Shown here piece by piece: positions 18,312 to 26,717 of a stretch of DNA of 64,000 nt. The stretch covers positions 992,001 through 1,056,000 of the forward strand of contig NZ_QHJE01000001.1 of NCBI RefSeq assembly GCF_013626205.1. The letters run 5' to 3'. This stretch comes from Hyphomicrobium methylovorum. Lineage in GTDB: Bacteria; Pseudomonadota; Alphaproteobacteria; Rhizobiales; Hyphomicrobiaceae. Below the pieces are notes generated by a model. The model was not told where the DNA came from, searched no databases, and saw nothing but the letters and a program-made list of their open reading frames with translations. Positions within the stretch are counted from its first letter, which is position 1, and each line of letters starts with the position of its first letter. A program made the position numbers and the translations under genes.

Positions 18312-18401
18312 TCAGATGAGATCGATTTCGGCCGGGAGGTAGCTGGTGACTTCGAGACCAACTTCCTGCTCACGAACTTCAGGCTTCGACCACGTTTTCA
18401 T
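18312..18401 (-). CDS. pqqA: Coenzyme PQQ precursor peptide PqqA
   Basis: A 29-codon gene. The peptide starts MKTWSKPEVREQEVGLEV and ends TSYLPAEIDLI; it contains the conserved Glu-x-x-x-Tyr element (E17-V-T-S-Y21) whose Glu and Tyr are cross-linked by PqqE and become pyrroloquinoline quinone. Length (22-29 residues in the family) and the EVTSY core make the call firm. A strong ribosome binding site (GGAGGA) lies five bases before the ATG, and a terminator follows. No pqqB, C, D or E is adjacent, so this is a free-standing copy. PQQ would serve XoxF, encoded 22 kb away in the same window. Confidence 0.92.
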   Translation of the reverse strand: MKTWSKPEVREQEVGLEVTSYLPAEIDLI

Positions 18402-18443
18402 TGTTTCCTCCAAAATGAGACGTGTAGCTTCACTACGGAGTTT

Positions 18444-18473
18444 TATTTAGAAGCAAGTTGTAATGAGAGCCAA
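18444..18473 (-). promoter_or_regulatory. Possible pqqA promoter
   Basis: On the minus strand TTGGCT (18473-18468) and TAAATA (18449-18444) are spaced by 18 bases, about 43 bases before the pqqA ATG, in the AT-richest part of this spacer. The match to a sigma-70 consensus is moderate and alphaproteobacterial promoters vary, so this is tentative. Confidence 0.35.
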
Positions 18474-18547
18474 TTGTATTTGCGATTGGATCTCATAAGC
18501 GCCTCTAATAACATTGTAACAGTAAAGGTTTGTGCAGTGCGGCCGGA

Positions 18548-19222
18548 CTAGCGTTTCGACGCCCACTCGTCCTTTACCTCGTCGCATTTCTTTGAAGCGA
18601 ACTCATTGACCTCTTCGACAATCGTGCTCGAGAGGATATTGACGGTATTGTCGGCCGCTGTAGCCGTCCACAATGCGCTCTTGATCAAGGTCGGCGCTTC
18701 AATCTTCCCCCAATTGGCGTGCGCGGAAGCGGCCTTGCCATTCTCGAACTTGATCTTCGGCGATAACTCGAATTTGAACTCGGTCGCGTCTTGCTCCTTC
18801 CTCGCGACCGAACACGTTACCGTGTGCTTGTCGAGAACAAGCTCAGCCTTCGGTTCAGACATCGCTTTTGCCAGATCGCTGCCCTTGACGCTGACGTCGG
18901 TTGCGCAATGCACGCCCTCATAGGGCCATTTGACCTTCAGCTTGCCGACCAGCTTCACCATCTGTTCCTGCCGCCAACTCTTGACGACGTGACAGGCAAC
19001 GGTGCCCGCGTTCGCATCCTTGGCGTGGAGGCCTTTGCAGAGAGCAACCTTGCAGGCCCGTCGCGCTTTCTTTTCCGCTTTCTCCTCAGGCGTGAGGACA
19101 ACTTCGGCTTCGGTCGTGGCGGCTGCCGATCCGTCTTTTGGCTCGGCGGCGGAGGCTTGGGAAAGAGACATCGCTGCGCTCGACGCCACCATCAGCAGCG
19201 CGAACACGGGTCGCAGGATCAT
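18548..19222 (-). CDS. Secreted protein of unknown function
   Basis: A 224-residue protein with a signal peptide (about residues 1-26, ...SLSQASA-AE), then a charged Ala/Glu/Lys-rich stretch and five or six cysteines (CKVALC, VACHVV, VHCATD, VTCSVA, KKCDEV) that could form disulfides in the periplasm. I recognise no family. ATG 19222 follows GGAGATTGCCG and was preferred over an upstream TTG. The gene is tail-to-head with pqqA on the same strand but is probably a separate unit. Confidence 0.7.
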   Translation of the reverse strand: MILRPVFALLMVASSAAMSLSQASAAEPKDGSAAATTEAEVVLTPEEKAEKKARRACKVALCKGLHAKDANAGTVACHVVKSWRQEQMVKLVGKLKVKWPYEGVHCATDVSVKGSDLAKAMSEPKAELVLDKHTVTCSVARKEQDATEFKFELSPKIKFENGKAASAHANWGKIEAPTLIKSALWTATAADNTVNILSSTIVEEVNEFASKKCDEVKDEWASKR

Positions 19223-19352
19223 CGGCAATCTCCGTCTTAGAGGTGAAGCCGCTCTCCATCGCCTCCCAGACCGGCAGGACTAAGGCAGATCGCCCCGTGC
19301 CGCGGCGGACAGATCGCTCCCTGGTTGTATGACAAATGTGGCGGCGACGGAG

Positions 19353-19380
19353 CTTGAACGTACGTCAGCCGATCCCATAT
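19353..19380 (+). promoter_or_regulatory. Heat-shock (RpoH, sigma-32 type) promoter of hsp20
   Basis: CTTGAA at 19353-19358 and CCCATAT at 19374-19380, separated by 15 bases, match the sigma-32 consensus (CTTGAA, then CCCAT-T) very closely. The position, about 94 bases before an Hsp20 start codon, supports it. It leaves a long leader that carries the thermometer-like structure described next. Confidence 0.75.
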
Positions 19381-19387
19381 CGTTATC

Positions 19388-19473
19388 AAGCGCCGGGCGA
19401 TTTCGACGGTGCCTGAAGAGCGGCCCCCGGGCGCTCCAATCCGATTGACGGTCGCTTGATAGAGGACCTTCGC
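19388..19473 (+). promoter_or_regulatory. ROSE-like RNA thermometer in the hsp20 leader
   Basis: The last hairpin pairs GGTCGCT (19450-19456) with AGGACC (19463-19468), leaving one bulged G (19454) and a six-base loop. It buries the Shine-Dalgarno AGGA (19463-19466), seven bases before the ATG. UCGCU against AGGA with a bulged G is the conserved U-Y-G-C-U feature of ROSE elements, which control small heat-shock genes in rhizobia. An upstream stem (AGCGCC near 19395 with GGCGCT near 19430) would extend the structure. Melting on heating would free the ribosome site. Function is inferred. Confidence 0.7.
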
Positions 19474-19929
19474 ATGACACGCATGACTGCCCTCTCTAAT
19501 CCGCTTTTGCTGGGTTTCGAGGACATTGAAAGGCTGATCGACAGGGCCGCTAAAGGCGGCGGCGACGGCTATCCACCTTACAATATCGAAAGGATCGCGG
19601 ACCCAAACGACGGTTCCGTGTCGGATTTGCTCCGCATCACGCTCGCCGTTGCGGGATTTTCACGTGACGATCTTGAGATAACCCTCGAAGACAAGCAACT
19701 GACGATCCGAGGTAAACAGCAGGACGATAAAGCGCGCGATTTTATCTATCGCGGAATCGCATCCCGGCAGTTCTCTCGAACGTTTGTTTTAGCGGACGGT
19801 ATCGAAGTCAAAAGCGCCGACCTTGCAAACGGACTTCTGGCTATCGATTTGCAACGGCTAGAGCCCGAGCGTCTCATCAGACGGATCGAAATCGGAAGGA
19901 CGACTGGAGCAAAAGCCAATGGCACCTGA
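19474..19929 (+). CDS. Small heat-shock protein, Hsp20/IbpA family
   Basis: A 151-residue ATP-independent holdase chaperone. The alpha-crystallin domain spans about residues 35-130 (YNIERIADPNDG, LRITLAVAGFSRDDLEITLEDKQLTIRG, RGIASRQFSRTFVLADGIEV, and ANGLLAIDLQR, the variant of the usual G-x-L motif). The start at ATG 19474 is chosen because the thermometer hairpin holds its ribosome binding site. Control is probably double: an RpoH promoter and the RNA structure. A DUF1150 gene follows, as often in Rhizobiales. Confidence 0.92.
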   Translation: MTRMTALSNPLLLGFEDIERLIDRAAKGGGDGYPPYNIERIADPNDGSVSDLLRITLAVAGFSRDDLEITLEDKQLTIRGKQQDDKARDFIYRGIASRQFSRTFVLADGIEVKSADLANGLLAIDLQRLEPERLIRRIEIGRTTGAKANGT

Positions 19930-20064
19930 GTCTTTCCCGTTACAGCCCTCGCGACCGAATCGTCGGAGGATCGGAAAACGCGCAGACATCCCTACGGCCA
20001 CGATTGGCCGCAATTTTCGGATACTCGCAGAGAGCCCGACCTCAAGACATGGAGGAAGAGCGTC

Positions 20065-20343
20065 ATGAAGCACACTACAACGAAATCGGTTGACCACGTG
20101 ATCGCGCCTATAATGAGCGAGTTCGAACTCGCGCATCTGGGCGGCGGAGAAGTCGCGTACATCAAGACGCTGACCTCTGATGAGGCGACCACCATGTTTC
20201 CTCAGATCCAGGGATTGCCGAAAGGTATTCCACTCTTTTCACTGCACGCCGCGGATGGCACCCCGATCGCGCTGACAGATACGCTTCAGGCGGCTATCGG
20301 CCATGCGCAGGAAGATGAGCTGGCGATTGCCCCGCTGCACTAA
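20065..20343 (+). CDS. DUF1150 family protein
   Basis: A 92-residue protein with the family core LAHLGGGEVAYIKTLTSDEA and the C-terminal DGTPIALTDTLQAAIGHAQEDEL. The family is small, alphaproteobacterial and uncharacterised; it often follows an hsp20 gene, as here after 135 bases. A strong ribosome binding site (GGAGG) precedes the ATG. A role in the heat-shock response is inferred only from position. Confidence 0.82.
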   Translation: MKHTTTKSVDHVIAPIMSEFELAHLGGGEVAYIKTLTSDEATTMFPQIQGLPKGIPLFSLHAADGTPIALTDTLQAAIGHAQEDELAIAPLH

Positions 20344-20386
20344 AGCGGCCGCCATCACATCGTCGGGTTGCAGATCGACTCTTAGC

Positions 20387-20425
20387 GAAGCCGTCCGGCG
20401 ATGCCGGGCGGCTTCATTGTTTTTC
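20387..20425 (+). terminator. Rho-independent terminator after the DUF1150 gene
   Basis: GAAGCCGTCCGGC (20387-20399) pairs with GCCGGGCGGCTTC (20403-20415) apart from one G-T pair, with a short loop, and is followed by ATTGTTTTTC. It lies 44 bases after the stop codon. Confidence 0.75.
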
Positions 20426-20449
20426 GAGGATGTGTATTCGCGGGGCCGG

Positions 20450-21424
20450 TTAGGCGCGATAATGCGCGTATTGGCCCTTCGGCTTGAAGCGTTCGAGATA
20501 TTGCGGAACGATCAGCTCGATTGCTGCCGGGTGCGCGACGCCGAGTGACGTGAGTGTGCGCCCTTCGCGCCGTGCCGCTTCCGATACGACATTATCCGAC
20601 TTCAACAGCCGAACCTGATCGACCGTGATAGGTCGAATTGCGTTCGGCAGAGGCCATGTTGCCAGCGCCTGCAACTGCGCCATCCAGAACGGCACCGGGA
20701 TGAGCAGCCGACTGCGATCGGCATAGCGTAATGTGGCTTCGAGAAGCTGCTTGAAGGTGAGAACTTCTGGACCACCGAGTTCATAGACAGTACCGGGCGT
20801 ACCCAGGCCCGTCGCGGCATTGACCGCGGCCGCCCCAACGTCGCCGACGAACACCGGCTCGAACTTCGTTCGGCCGCCGCCGATCAGCGGTAATGCGGGG
20901 CTTAAGCGGGCAAGAGCCGCGAAGCGATTGAAGAACTGGTCTTCCGGACCGAATACAATCGACGGCCGCAGAGCAACAGCGCTCGGAAACTCCTGGAAGA
21001 CGGCTGCCTCTGCCGCAGCTTTGGTGCGCGCATACTCGGCCTTCGCGCCCTGATCTGCGCCGATCGCAGATATATGCACCAGGTGCTTCACACCGAGTTC
21101 GCGAGCTGCCTTGGCGACGTGACGTGCGCCTTCGGTATGTACGGCATTGAATGTCTGGGCGCCTGTTGGCGCAAGAATACCAACGGCGTTGATCGCGATG
21201 TCGGCACCTTCCAGGGCCCGTGCAACGGAGTCGGCGAAGCGCAGGTTCGCCTGCACGGCGTGGACTTGCCCGACAACCCCCATCGGTTGCAGGAAGCCCG
21301 CCAGATCCGGGCGGCGGACCGCCGCTCGAACACGCCATCCGCGCTGCGCCAAGCTGCGCACGATGTATCGGCCGACAAAGCCGGAGCCTCCGAAGACCGT
21401 TGCCAGTTTCCCGCTGTCTGCCAT
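20450..21424 (-). CDS. NAD(P)-binding protein, complex I NDUFA9/39-kDa subunit type
   Basis: A 324-residue atypical short-chain dehydrogenase. The nucleotide-binding motif GGSGFVGRYIV lies at about residues 11-21 and a conserved HISAIGAD segment follows near 115; the YxxxK dyad appears as YARTK. Full length matches the NDUFA9-like family, of which the mitochondrial member is an accessory subunit of complex I; in alphaproteobacteria it is a common single gene. Start at ATG 21424 has AGGAG nearby; a TTG seven codons upstream is less likely. Whether it binds complex I here is unknown. Confidence 0.82.
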   Translation of the reverse strand: MADSGKLATVFGGSGFVGRYIVRSLAQRGWRVRAAVRRPDLAGFLQPMGVVGQVHAVQANLRFADSVARALEGADIAINAVGILAPTGAQTFNAVHTEGARHVAKAARELGVKHLVHISAIGADQGAKAEYARTKAAAEAAVFQEFPSAVALRPSIVFGPEDQFFNRFAALARLSPALPLIGGGRTKFEPVFVGDVGAAAVNAATGLGTPGTVYELGGPEVLTFKQLLEATLRYADRSRLLIPVPFWMAQLQALATWPLPNAIRPITVDQVRLLKSDNVVSEAARREGRTLTSLGVAHPAAIELIVPQYLERFKPKGQYAHYRA

Positions 21425-21647
21425 GCCGCTCCTCTGCTCCGTCAAGCACTGCTTACAAACATGTATCGTCGTGGAATCGACAAGGGAAGCGGCACCATGT
21501 CCTTCTGGGGAAAAATTGCCGTCAGAACAGCGATATCATCATCCGGATGCCCCCGAGGGCAGGATGCCGCGATCGCGCGGCCCGATCATAGCACCGTGGC
21601 GATTGACTTCCTGCCCCGCTCAATTTACCTGACACGCGAAGCACATC

Positions 21648-21733
21648 GCCCAGATGGCGGAATTGGTAGACGCACTGCTTTCAGGTAGCAGCGCTCAAAA
21701 GGCGTGGAGGTTCGAGTCCTCTTCTGGGCACCA
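21648..21733 (+). tRNA. tRNA-Leu (anticodon CAG)
   Basis: An 86-base gene with the acceptor stem GCCCAGA/TCTGGGC, a D arm with GGCGGAATTGGTAGACGC, anticodon stem CTGCT/AGCAG holding the loop TTCAGGT (anticodon CAG), a long variable arm typical of leucine tRNAs, the T arm GTTCGAGTC, discriminator A and an encoded CCA end. Reads CUG codons. Confidence 0.95.
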
Positions 21734-21939
21734 TCCCCTCACTAATTTAGAAAAATCGGGCTAGGCCGGGTTTCGGCGAGCGGCTGGGTCTTACCTACTC
21801 AGCCGTGCGTGCACAGACGACCGAGCGCACGTGGGAGTAGCCGTCTCGGCTCCGGCCGGATGGCGAATGCAACCGCCCAGCGCGCAGGCGAGCGGCCGGC
21901 GGGATGAGCGGCTCGCTTCAGGTTGATGACGCGCGATGC

Positions 21940-23931
21940 TTAGGTCTGCGAGGCTTCGCGCTGCTTCTTCTTGTGGGCATATTTAGACACTGGCTTGTGA
22001 GCGCCGTGTGATTTCGGCGAGCCATCGTGAGGCTTTGAAGCCTTGGATTGGCTTTTCGCTCCGTCGCCCTTGCGATGGGGATGACCTTCGCCCTTCCCCT
22101 TCTTTCGATCTTGCCATGGCTTCTTGGCGTAAGATTCCGAGTGCCGATTAGACGAGTTGGCACCCTTGGGCTCGCCGTCTTTCCGCGCCGGTCTCGTGTG
22201 GTGGGCCGGACCATCCCCCATCCCCGTATCGTCGCCCATGGACGCGCCGAGCCGCGAAATCCGCCCCTCATTGGGCTTCATCGAACTCGCGGCCTCTGCG
22301 AACTTGTCCGCGAATTCGGCGGCGACCTGAAAGCGCGTGTCGCGGCCGAAAATCTTAATCGCGCCGATCTCAGACTTCGTCACATCTCCGGCACGGCAGA
22401 GAAGCGGAAGGAGCCAGCGGGGATCTGCTTTGCGCTCGCGGCCGATGTCGACGCGGAACCACACCATTTCACCGCCATGATCTCTCACGGGGCGCGGCGG
22501 ACGGCGATCACCCCGGCTCGCGCCGTTGTCTCGATCTTGTGGCGCATGACTGCGATCATCGCGATTCTGGAAACGGTCCCGCGCTCCCCGCGATTGACCA
22601 TCGCGCCGCGGCGGCGGACCGGTATCCTCGGCCAAATCTTCTGGAGCCGGTAATTGGGCGCGATGCGCCCGCACGAGTGCGAGGGCGATCTCATCCGCTG
22701 TGCGTCCGGCCTTGAGGGCCTCCGCGAGCTTCGCGTCCTCTTCCGTCGCGGGATCGGTGAAGACGGAACTGGCGAGGAAACGCTCCTGATCGCGCGCACG
22801 AATCTCGTCCGCTGTCGGAGCCGGACCCCATGTGATTTTGAGTTTGGCACCGGCTAACAGCGCATCGGCTTTGCGCCGGCGGTTGAACGGCACGATCAAC
22901 ATGCACAAGCCCTTGTTTCCCGCGCGGCCCGTGCGGCCGGAGCGGTGAAGCAGCGTCTCGGCATCGTTCGGGAGGTCGGCGTGAATAACGAGAGCGAGTG
23001 CGGGCAAGTCGAGCCCGCGCGCTGCCACGTCCGTCGCGACGAGAACGCGGGCGCGGCCGTCACGTAGAGCTTGCAGCGCGTGCGTACGCTCGTTCTGGGT
23101 CAGTTCACCCGAAAGCGCCACAGCGGAGAAGCCACGCTCTACGAGGCGCGCGTGGGTCCGCTTTACGGCTTCACGCGTCGAGCAGAACACGATCGCGGCA
23201 CCCGCTTCGTAAAATCGCAATACGTTGACGACAGCATTCTCGACATCGCCTGGAACGACGCGAATGGCGCGATATTCGATATCGGCGTGCTGTTCGTTAC
23301 GCCTCAGCGTCTCGATGCGAACAGCGTCGCGCTGGTAGCGTCGCGCAAGTGCTTCGATATCGCGCGGCATGGTGGCGGAGAACAACAGCGTCTGGCGTGT
23401 CTCAGGCGTTGCGTCGAGAATGAATTCGAGATCCTCGCGGAAGCCGAGATCGAGCATCTCATCCGCCTCATCGAGAACGACGGCGGCGAGCTTGGTTAGA
23501 TTGAGACGCTGCCGTTCCAGGTGGTCACGCAAACGGCCGGGCGTGCCGACGACGATATGCGCGCCAAAGCTGAGTTGGCGCGCTTCTGCACGGGCATCCA
23601 TGCCGCCGACACAGGTGACGACGCGGGCGCCCGTGTCCTTGTACAGCCAGTCGAGTTCGCGCTGCACTTGCAGAGCGAGTTCGCGGGTGGGCGCGATGAT
23701 CAGGGCGAGTGGTTCGGCGGCCTGGGGCAACCGCTCAGCTTCCCCCAGTAGCGTCGTGGCGATCGCCAGCCCAAAGGCCACGGTTTTACCGGAGCCGGTC
23801 TGAGCCGACACCAGCAAATCCCGCCCCGCAGTATTGGCTTCGAGAACCGCAAGCTGGACGGCGGTCGGAACCGAATAGCCGCGCGCGACAAGGGCGCGCC
23901 CGAGCGTGGGATGGGCTGACGGGAAGGTCAT
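21940..23931 (-). CDS. DEAD-box RNA helicase with DbpA-type RNA-binding domain
   Basis: A 663-residue ATP-dependent RNA helicase, probably for cold adaptation, ribosome assembly or RNA decay. Helicase motifs in order: Q motif (about 21-27), AQTGSGKT (43-50), PTRELA (near 82), VLDEADEMLDLG (near 150), SAT, ATDVAARGLDLPALALVIHADLP and HRSGRTGR. A linker rich in Arg/Asp follows, then a DbpA-like domain (about 495-560, WFRVDIGRERKADPRWLLPLLCRAG) and a long Lys/His/Ser-rich tail. It resembles DeaD/CsdA proteins but is not DbpA itself. No strong ribosome binding site is visible. Confidence 0.9.
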   Translation of the reverse strand: MTFPSAHPTLGRALVARGYSVPTAVQLAVLEANTAGRDLLVSAQTGSGKTVAFGLAIATTLLGEAERLPQAAEPLALIIAPTRELALQVQRELDWLYKDTGARVVTCVGGMDARAEARQLSFGAHIVVGTPGRLRDHLERQRLNLTKLAAVVLDEADEMLDLGFREDLEFILDATPETRQTLLFSATMPRDIEALARRYQRDAVRIETLRRNEQHADIEYRAIRVVPGDVENAVVNVLRFYEAGAAIVFCSTREAVKRTHARLVERGFSAVALSGELTQNERTHALQALRDGRARVLVATDVAARGLDLPALALVIHADLPNDAETLLHRSGRTGRAGNKGLCMLIVPFNRRRKADALLAGAKLKITWGPAPTADEIRARDQERFLASSVFTDPATEEDAKLAEALKAGRTADEIALALVRAHRAQLPAPEDLAEDTGPPPRRDGQSRGARDRFQNRDDRSHAPQDRDNGASRGDRRPPRPVRDHGGEMVWFRVDIGRERKADPRWLLPLLCRAGDVTKSEIGAIKIFGRDTRFQVAAEFADKFAEAASSMKPNEGRISRLGASMGDDTGMGDGPAHHTRPARKDGEPKGANSSNRHSESYAKKPWQDRKKGKGEGHPHRKGDGAKSQSKASKPHDGSPKSHGAHKPVSKYAHKKKQREASQT

Positions 23932-24345
23932 GGTTACAAGGCTTTTCGCAGAAAGGCGTCGCCCCCGGCTTCAATGATGAAGTTGACGGTGCATACTGCC
24001 AAGGATGTCATATTTGCGGATGCGTAGCCGGTTTTCCGGGTTCTCACTAGCGGACATGTTGGCTCGCTTCCCGGGTTGGTTAGGCGGCCGCTAATATCAG
24101 AGTCCGCCCGGCTTGCCGCATTTCATCCTGGAAGCGGCTGCTGGCCGATCGTCGGGCGACGGTCGGATGGTTGTGGCGGACGCTTCGGAGATCCCATTGC
24201 ACGCTGGGACAGAGCCGGTCCCTTTTCGATTTTCAGAGGGGGCGGAGCTAAGAAATGTGGGCTGCATGTTGCCCAAGCGCGGCCAGAACTCTTTCGCGCT
24301 TGGGACGATCTTCTCGCGGCAACTCAATAGTCGAGTATCGCGGAC
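23932..24345. other. Intergenic region upstream of the helicase gene
   Basis: About 410 bases between the helicase start and the amidohydrolase stop, both on the minus strand. It should contain the helicase promoter, perhaps with a long leader as is common for cold-shock helicases. I see no clear signals and no convincing gene; the short frames have no family features. Confidence 0.45.
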
Positions 24346-25221
24346 TTAGGCATCAACGGTGACACCGAACAGCCGCTGTGCGTTCTTGAACGTCGCCGCT
24401 TCATAAGCGTCTTCCGAAAGCCCTAGAGCCTGGAAATCTTCTACGCCCTGCTTCATCGGCCGGAACGGGTAGGAGCTGCCAAACAGAAACTGATCTTTCA
24501 TGAATCCGTTTGCCGCTTCTACGTAGAGGCCGCCGCCCGGCGAGAAGGTGTACATATCGGGCGAGACGAATACGTTCTCGTTCCGAAACGCGACTGTCAC
24601 GATGTCTGCGATGCGCGGATAGAAGCCATGGCAGCAAACGATCTTCAACTTTGGAAATGTCTTCGCAACGACTTCCACTGCGAAGGGATCGTTGAACGAA
24701 AGATCCGGCGTCGTCGGGCCCGACATCACAAATGCCGGCACGCCGAGCGTCTGACACAGCTCATAAAGCGGCATCAAGCGATCGTCATTGGCTTTGAGTG
24801 GCTCGGCATAGAACCCCGCGTCGACGTTGATCCCCTTGTGGCCAAGAACCTGAACAGCGCGTTTTGCTTCCGCAACAGCAGCCTCAACGCCGATTTCGAT
24901 CGGATCGACCGATGCAACGGCAAGAAGCCGGTCGGGCGCGGTTTTCGCGACTTCTGCAAGTGCATCGTTCGTGACGCGGACGCCGGGCACGCTTCTCGCA
25001 ACCATCGTCGCGGCGGTGATTCCAGCTGCGTCCATTTCCGCGACGAATGCTTTTGCGTCCGGTGCGCGTGTGAAATGATCGACGTCGCGGCTACCAACGC
25101 GTTTGTTGAGCCAGCGCACAACCTCATATTCCGGAGTGGAAGGTGTAGATCCAAAAAATTTATGCAAGAAGGCCGGGCGGCTCCGCATGTCAAAAATCGG
25201 CCGAGCACTGCGAGACAGCAT
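24346..25221 (-). CDS. Amidohydrolase family protein (ACMSD/Amidohydro_2 type)
   Basis: A 291-residue TIM-barrel metal-dependent hydrolase or decarboxylase. Family features: VASVDPIEIGVEAAVAEAKRA, LGHKGINVDAGFYAEP, the metal-region KIVCCHGFYP (near 200), and the C-terminal FLFGSSYPFRPMKQGVEDF, where an Asp usually binds metal but here the motif reads SSYP. The N-terminal HxH motif of the family is also not evident (DMRSRP), so the metal site may be altered. AAGGAAAACAAA precedes the ATG. It is divergent from the TauE gene of the methanesulfonate region. Substrate unknown. Confidence 0.72.
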   Translation of the reverse strand: MLSRSARPIFDMRSRPAFLHKFFGSTPSTPEYEVVRWLNKRVGSRDVDHFTRAPDAKAFVAEMDAAGITAATMVARSVPGVRVTNDALAEVAKTAPDRLLAVASVDPIEIGVEAAVAEAKRAVQVLGHKGINVDAGFYAEPLKANDDRLMPLYELCQTLGVPAFVMSGPTTPDLSFNDPFAVEVVAKTFPKLKIVCCHGFYPRIADIVTVAFRNENVFVSPDMYTFSPGGGLYVEAANGFMKDQFLFGSSYPFRPMKQGVEDFQALGLSEDAYEAATFKNAQRLFGVTVDA

Positions 25222-25655
25222 TTTGTTTTCCTTTATTACAGCATTTCCGTTGTCCTAACCGCAGGCTGACGCCGCTACCCCTTGGATGCGACGCTGTCCT
25301 TTGATCGCCTTTGTCGGCAGTCTGCGCGAACGCGCACCACTCTTCGCGGTAACGGACGTAAAAAAAATTTGAAATTTCGGATCAGGCCATAGTCCGATCC
25401 TAATTCGAATTATTCCGTGCTCTTGAATTCGAACGAGACGCAGCAAACATCTCGCGAAGTAAGGCGCGAGCGATTCATTTATAGCTTCTACCAATGTTGA
25501 GTGGCTCGCTTCGAATAGCTTCGCAGTGGCGAGCCATGCGGCTTGGGAAAATGCTTGTTCGCCGCGACTAAGATGCGCCGAACTTTGATATTGAGACATC
25601 CAATCCAAATCTCATGCGGGGTCGTCTATGCTGCCACCGAGACCGGGGGCGGAAC
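25222..25655. other. Intergenic region between divergent amidohydrolase and TauE genes
   Basis: About 430 bases. The centre has an AT-rich tract (AAAAAAAATTTGAAATTT near 25360), suitable for divergent promoters. A 117-codon minus-strand frame covers much of it but has no recognisable features or ribosome site, so I do not call it. Confidence 0.4.
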
Positions 25656-26402
25656 GTGACGACGATCGTTATTATCGGGCTGGTTGCTGGCTTCTTGATT
25701 GGGAGCGTTGGAATTGGCGGCGTGATTGTTGTGCCCGCTCTGACTTACCTCATGAGCATTGAGATCCAGATGGCAATCGCCGCCGCTCTGATGGGTTTCA
25801 TCCTCACGGGTATCGTCGGAACGATTCAATACTCGAGACAGGGCTCGATTCAGTGGAATTCGGCGCGCGTTCTCGTTGCCTCCGCAGTTCCGGCGGCGCT
25901 CCTCGGTAGTCTCGCCGTTCAGGCGGTTTCACCGCTGGTACTGAAATGTTTGATTGGCGCACTGGCGGCGCTGTCAGGGCTGCAAACGATCTTCGGCAAG
26001 GCTTATGGAGACCACCCGTCGGGCGCTCCGCTATCATCTGGGCGTCTAGCTACGGCTGGGGCGTTTACAAGCTTTTTGTCGACGGCCAGCGGCACGGGCG
26101 GCCCGTTGCTGTTTGTTCCTCTTCTTATGTGGCAACAGCAGCCGCTTCTTGGCGCGATCGGTCTCAGCCAAGTCATCCAGCTTCCGATTTCGATCGTCGC
26201 CACGCTCAGCAATCTGGCAATGGGCACAATCAATCTTTACCTCGGCGGAGCGCTAGCGATCGCGTTGGCTATCGGATGCTGGTTTGGCGCACACCTCGCC
26301 CATCAGGTGCCAGCGACGACACTCAAGATCGGTGTTTCGGTACTGCTCGTGCTGGTGGGTTTCGTGATCGTTATTGACGTCGCCTGCCAACTTCTTTCGT
26401 AA
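25656..26402 (+). CDS. Sulfite exporter TauE/SafE family permease
   Basis: A 248-residue inner-membrane protein with about eight hydrophobic segments in two repeats; the glycine-rich GLVAGFLIGSVGIGGVIVVPAL at the N-terminus and TSFLSTASGTGGPLLFVPLL in the second half are the family's paired motifs. TauE members expel sulfite or other organosulfur anions. It lies upstream of msmABCD, on the same strand, where sulfite is released by MsmABCD, so sulfite export is a reasonable inference. The GTG at 25656 starts the first membrane segment; an ATG at 25614 is an alternative. Confidence 0.82.
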   Translation: MTTIVIIGLVAGFLIGSVGIGGVIVVPALTYLMSIEIQMAIAAALMGFILTGIVGTIQYSRQGSIQWNSARVLVASAVPAALLGSLAVQAVSPLVLKCLIGALAALSGLQTIFGKAYGDHPSGAPLSSGRLATAGAFTSFLSTASGTGGPLLFVPLLMWQQQPLLGAIGLSQVIQLPISIVATLSNLAMGTINLYLGGALAIALAIGCWFGAHLAHQVPATTLKIGVSVLLVLVGFVIVIDVACQLLS

Positions 26403-26717
26403 TTCATCACGCGTTGTACAGCCGCGCTTCAACCAATTTCAGAACGCCTGCGATTGGCATTCCGGCCAATATAGAAAGCTCCACTTTATATATGCTTGTC
26501 GCGGCAGCGCATCGCGCCGTCTAAAGCCTAAAAGCAATCGCAGGGCGGAATAGGTGCAACGCATAAATGGCGTACGAACCGTGGGTCCTGCCTATATATG
26601 CATAACGAACTTTAATCGCCCCAAACCTCCTCAGTCCTTATCCGGACTGCTATTGCTTGATGAAGCGCGTTGAATGACGCGGATCGTTCAGGACAAGACC
26701 TATAAGGAGGCCCGAGG
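26403..26717 (+). promoter_or_regulatory. Leader region of the msm operon
   Basis: A 315-base gap before msmA. It has AT-rich pieces (TTTATATATGC near 26490, TATATATGCAT near 26605) that could be -10 regions, and the strong AAGGAGG (26704-26710) just before the msmA ATG. A proper operator cannot be assigned. A -24/-12 sigma-54 signal was sought and not found. Confidence 0.4.

Noticed and set aside
21648-21733. tRNA-Leu as an attachment site of an integrated element
   Set aside because: No integrase, no repeated tRNA 3' end and no foreign genes next to it.
24113-24349. 78-codon plus-strand frame before the amidohydrolase stop
   Set aside because: No family features; another frame on each strand is also open, as expected by chance at this GC content.
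25255-25608. 117-codon minus-strand frame between the amidohydrolase and TauE genes
   Set aside because: No ribosome site, no recognisable domain, and it fills a region expected to hold two promoters.
26440-26480. TGGCATTCCGGCC as a sigma-54 (-24/-12) promoter for msm
   Set aside because: The GG and GC elements are seven bases apart instead of ten, so it does not fit the consensus.
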